This document shows, piece by piece, positions 4,976-6,368 of a DNA stretch of 6,368 nucleotides. Location: positions 1 to 6,368 of the forward strand of contig JAADIK010000172.1 in assembly GCA_013151365.1 (NCBI GenBank), written 5' to 3'. How positions within the stretch are numbered: the stretch's first letter is position 1; every line of letters starts with the position of its first letter. This DNA is from Deltaproteobacteria bacterium (GTDB lineage Bacteria; Desulfobacterota; Desulfobulbia; Desulfobulbales; Desulfobulbaceae). The notes under the pieces are model-generated. The model did not search any database and was not told the origin of the DNA. It saw only the letters and a program-made list of their open reading frames with translations. The position numbers and the translations under genes are program-made.

Positions 4976-6368
4976 ATGGCTAAAGCAAGAGGATGCGATA
5001 AGTGTAACGAGATAACCACCGCGTCAACCCTCGATCTTCTCAGTCAGGATCTGGCCAAGCAGGTGCATACCGCCTATGACCGGATCGAAGATCGCGGCAT
5101 GGCCACCTGTCTGTTCGGAGCCGGCGGCACCTGTTGCCGGAACTGTAACATGGGGCCCTGCCAGATTATCGACGGCGTCGAGTCCATGATCGGTGTCTGT
5201 GGCGCCACCGCCGATACCGTGGCGGCCAGGAACTTCTGCCGTTTCATCGCCGGCGGTACGGCGGCGCATGTCGATCATGCCCGCGAGATGGTGCGCGGCC
5301 TGATCGCCACGGCCAAGGGTGAGACTCCGCACGAAATCAAGGATGAGGACAAGCTGCACAAGATGGCCGAGATTTTCGACATTGAAATCGAGGGCCGGGA
5401 TAAAAACGAGATCGCGCTTGAGCTGGGGGAAAAGGCCCTGGCCGAATTCGGCCAGCAGGACGGGACCCTGACCATGGTTAAAAGGGCGCCGAAAAAACAG
5501 CAGGAGATATGGGCCAAGCAGGGGGTCACTCCCCGCGGCATAGATCGTGAAGTCGTCGAGATGATGCACCGTACCCATATGGGCGTTGACCAGGATTACC
5601 GGAACCTCCTCAAGCAGGGCGCCCGTACCGCCCTGGCCGACGGCTGGGGCGCCTCGATGCTTTCCACCGAGTTGACGGACATCATGTTCGGCACCCCGGT
5701 CCCCAAGCGCGCCATCGTTGATCTCGGCGTCCTCAATCCCGATATGGTCAACGTCACGGTTCATGGTCATGAGCCGCTGCTGGCCGAGGCGCTCTGCCTG
5801 GCCGCCGAGGACGAGGAAATCCTGGCCCTGGCCAAAAAAGTCGGGGCCAAGGGCATCAACCTGGCCGGTGTCTGCTGTACGGGCAATGAAATTCTCATGC
5901 GCCGGGGTATCCCGGTGGCCGGTTCATTTATTCAGCAGGAGATGGTCCTGGCCACCGGTGCCGTCGAGGCCATGGTGGTGGATGTTCAGTGTCTCATGCA
6001 GTCCCTGGCCCAGGTGGTCAAGGAGATGCACACGGACATCATTACCACCAATTACCGGGCCAAGATGCCGGATGCCGTCCACATTCAGTTTGAAGAGCAT
6101 GACGCCTACAATTCGGCCAAGAAAATTCTCACGCGCGCGGTTAATAATTTTAAAAAACGCGGCAACTACTATATTCCCAAGGATAAAAAGCAGGACGTTG
6201 TCGCCGGTTTCAGTCATGAGGCGATCAACTATATGCTTGGCGGGCGTTTTCGTCAGAGCTACCGGCCCTTGAACGACAACATCATCAACGGCCGTATCCG
6301 CGGTATTGCCGCCCTGGTCGGCTGCGAGCATTACAAGCATCCCGATGACGTCCATTTCAAGATCGCCG
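4976..6368 (+). CDS. cooS: Anaerobic Ni-Fe carbon monoxide dehydrogenase catalytic subunit, N-terminal 464 residues (3' end outside window)
   Basis: Interconverts CO and CO2 at a Ni-Fe-S C-cluster; cytoplasmic dimer, either alone, with an electron carrier, or as the AcsA partner of acetyl-CoA synthase. The frame stays open to the window edge; family members are about 620-680 residues, so roughly a third is missing. Cys45 and Cys53 match the D-cluster pair (CX7C spacing), Cys54, Cys57, Cys62 and Cys75 the B-cluster. C-cluster ligands visible are the second His of VHGH (His265), Cys301 (VCCTGNE), Cys339 (DVQC) and Cys450 (VGCEH), corresponding to His261, Cys295, Cys333 and Cys446 of C. hydrogenoformans CODH-II; the last two Cys ligands lie beyond the edge. 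MMHRTHMG (196-203) is also characteristic. Of the four-histidine proton path, His98 and His101 are present, but Glu104 and Arg107 take the later places. An extra CDKC (7-10) lies near the N-terminus. Whether this is cooS or acsA depends on downstream genes. No signal peptide seen. Confidence 0.96.
   Translation, partial: MAKARGCDKCNEITTASTLDLLSQDLAKQVHTAYDRIEDRGMATCLFGAGGTCCRNCNMGPCQIIDGVESMIGVCGATADTVAARNFCRFIAGGTAAHVDHAREMVRGLIATAKGETPHEIKDEDKLHKMAEIFDIEIEGRDKNEIALELGEKALAEFGQQDGTLTMVKRAPKKQQEIWAKQGVTPRGIDREVVEMMHRTHMGVDQDYRNLLKQGARTALADGWGASMLSTELTDIMFGTPVPKRAIVDLGVLNPDMVNVTVHGHEPLLAEALCLAAEDEEILALAKKVGAKGINLAGVCCTGNEILMRRGIPVAGSFIQQEMVLATGAVEAMVVDVQCLMQSLAQVVKEMHTDIITTNYRAKMPDAVHIQFEEHDAYNSAKKILTRAVNNFKKRGNYYIPKDKKQDVVAGFSHEAINYMLGGRFRQSYRPLNDNIINGRIRGIAALVGCEHYKHPDDVHFKIA

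Noticed and set aside
5024..5770. Long minus-strand open frame (248 codons) within cooS
   Set aside because: It mirrors a clearly conserved CO dehydrogenase frame and arises from high third-position G+C.
5718..6272. Plus-strand 184-codon frame within cooS
   Set aside because: Its product is low in complexity (rich in W, P, R, S) and overlaps conserved C-cluster ligand regions in the true frame.
1..6368. tRNA, rRNA, CRISPR array, insertion sequence or phage attachment site
   Set aside because: No cloverleaf with a CCA or T-loop signature, no spaced repeat series, no transposase motifs and no IS-type terminal repeats were seen on either strand.

Overview
The window looks like the chromosome of an anaerobic, moderately GC-rich bacterium. 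The best guess is a Desulfobacterota (deltaproteobacterial) sulfate reducer or sulfur disproportionator. The basis is a nickel carbon monoxide dehydrogenase gene next to folD, plus a RecD2 helicase of a long, insertion-bearing form that I associate from memory with anaerobes such as Chlorobi and Desulfobulbus-like bacteria. This placement is inference; no rRNA or other decisive marker is present.

Layout, all genes on the + strand: (1) positions 2-934, the 3' part of an AAA_14/DUF4143-type ATPase gene, visibly AT-richer than its neighbours and cut by the window start; (2) 935-1175, a gap with two hairpins and a protein-like open frame on the minus strand; (3) 1176-3680, a complete recD2-type 5'-3' DNA helicase gene starting at GTG; (4) 3681-3916, an AT-rich control region with two near-consensus sigma70-type promoters in tandem and several dyads and repeats; (5) 3917-4807, complete folD; (6) 4808-4975, a second control region with a perfect tandem 10-bp repeat, an A-rich tract and a terminator-like hairpin; (7) 4976 to the window end, the first 464 codons of the CO dehydrogenase catalytic subunit (cooS/acsA).

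FolD works on C1 units carried by tetrahydrofolate, the methyl branch of the reductive acetyl-CoA (Wood-Ljungdahl) pathway. CO dehydrogenase makes or oxidises CO in the carbonyl branch. Their adjacency suggests the left edge of a Wood-Ljungdahl or CO-metabolism cluster continuing to the right. The ATPase and helicase genes appear functionally unrelated to it. I found no convincing wholly new system. The most interesting unexplained structure is non-coding, in the two control regions around folD.
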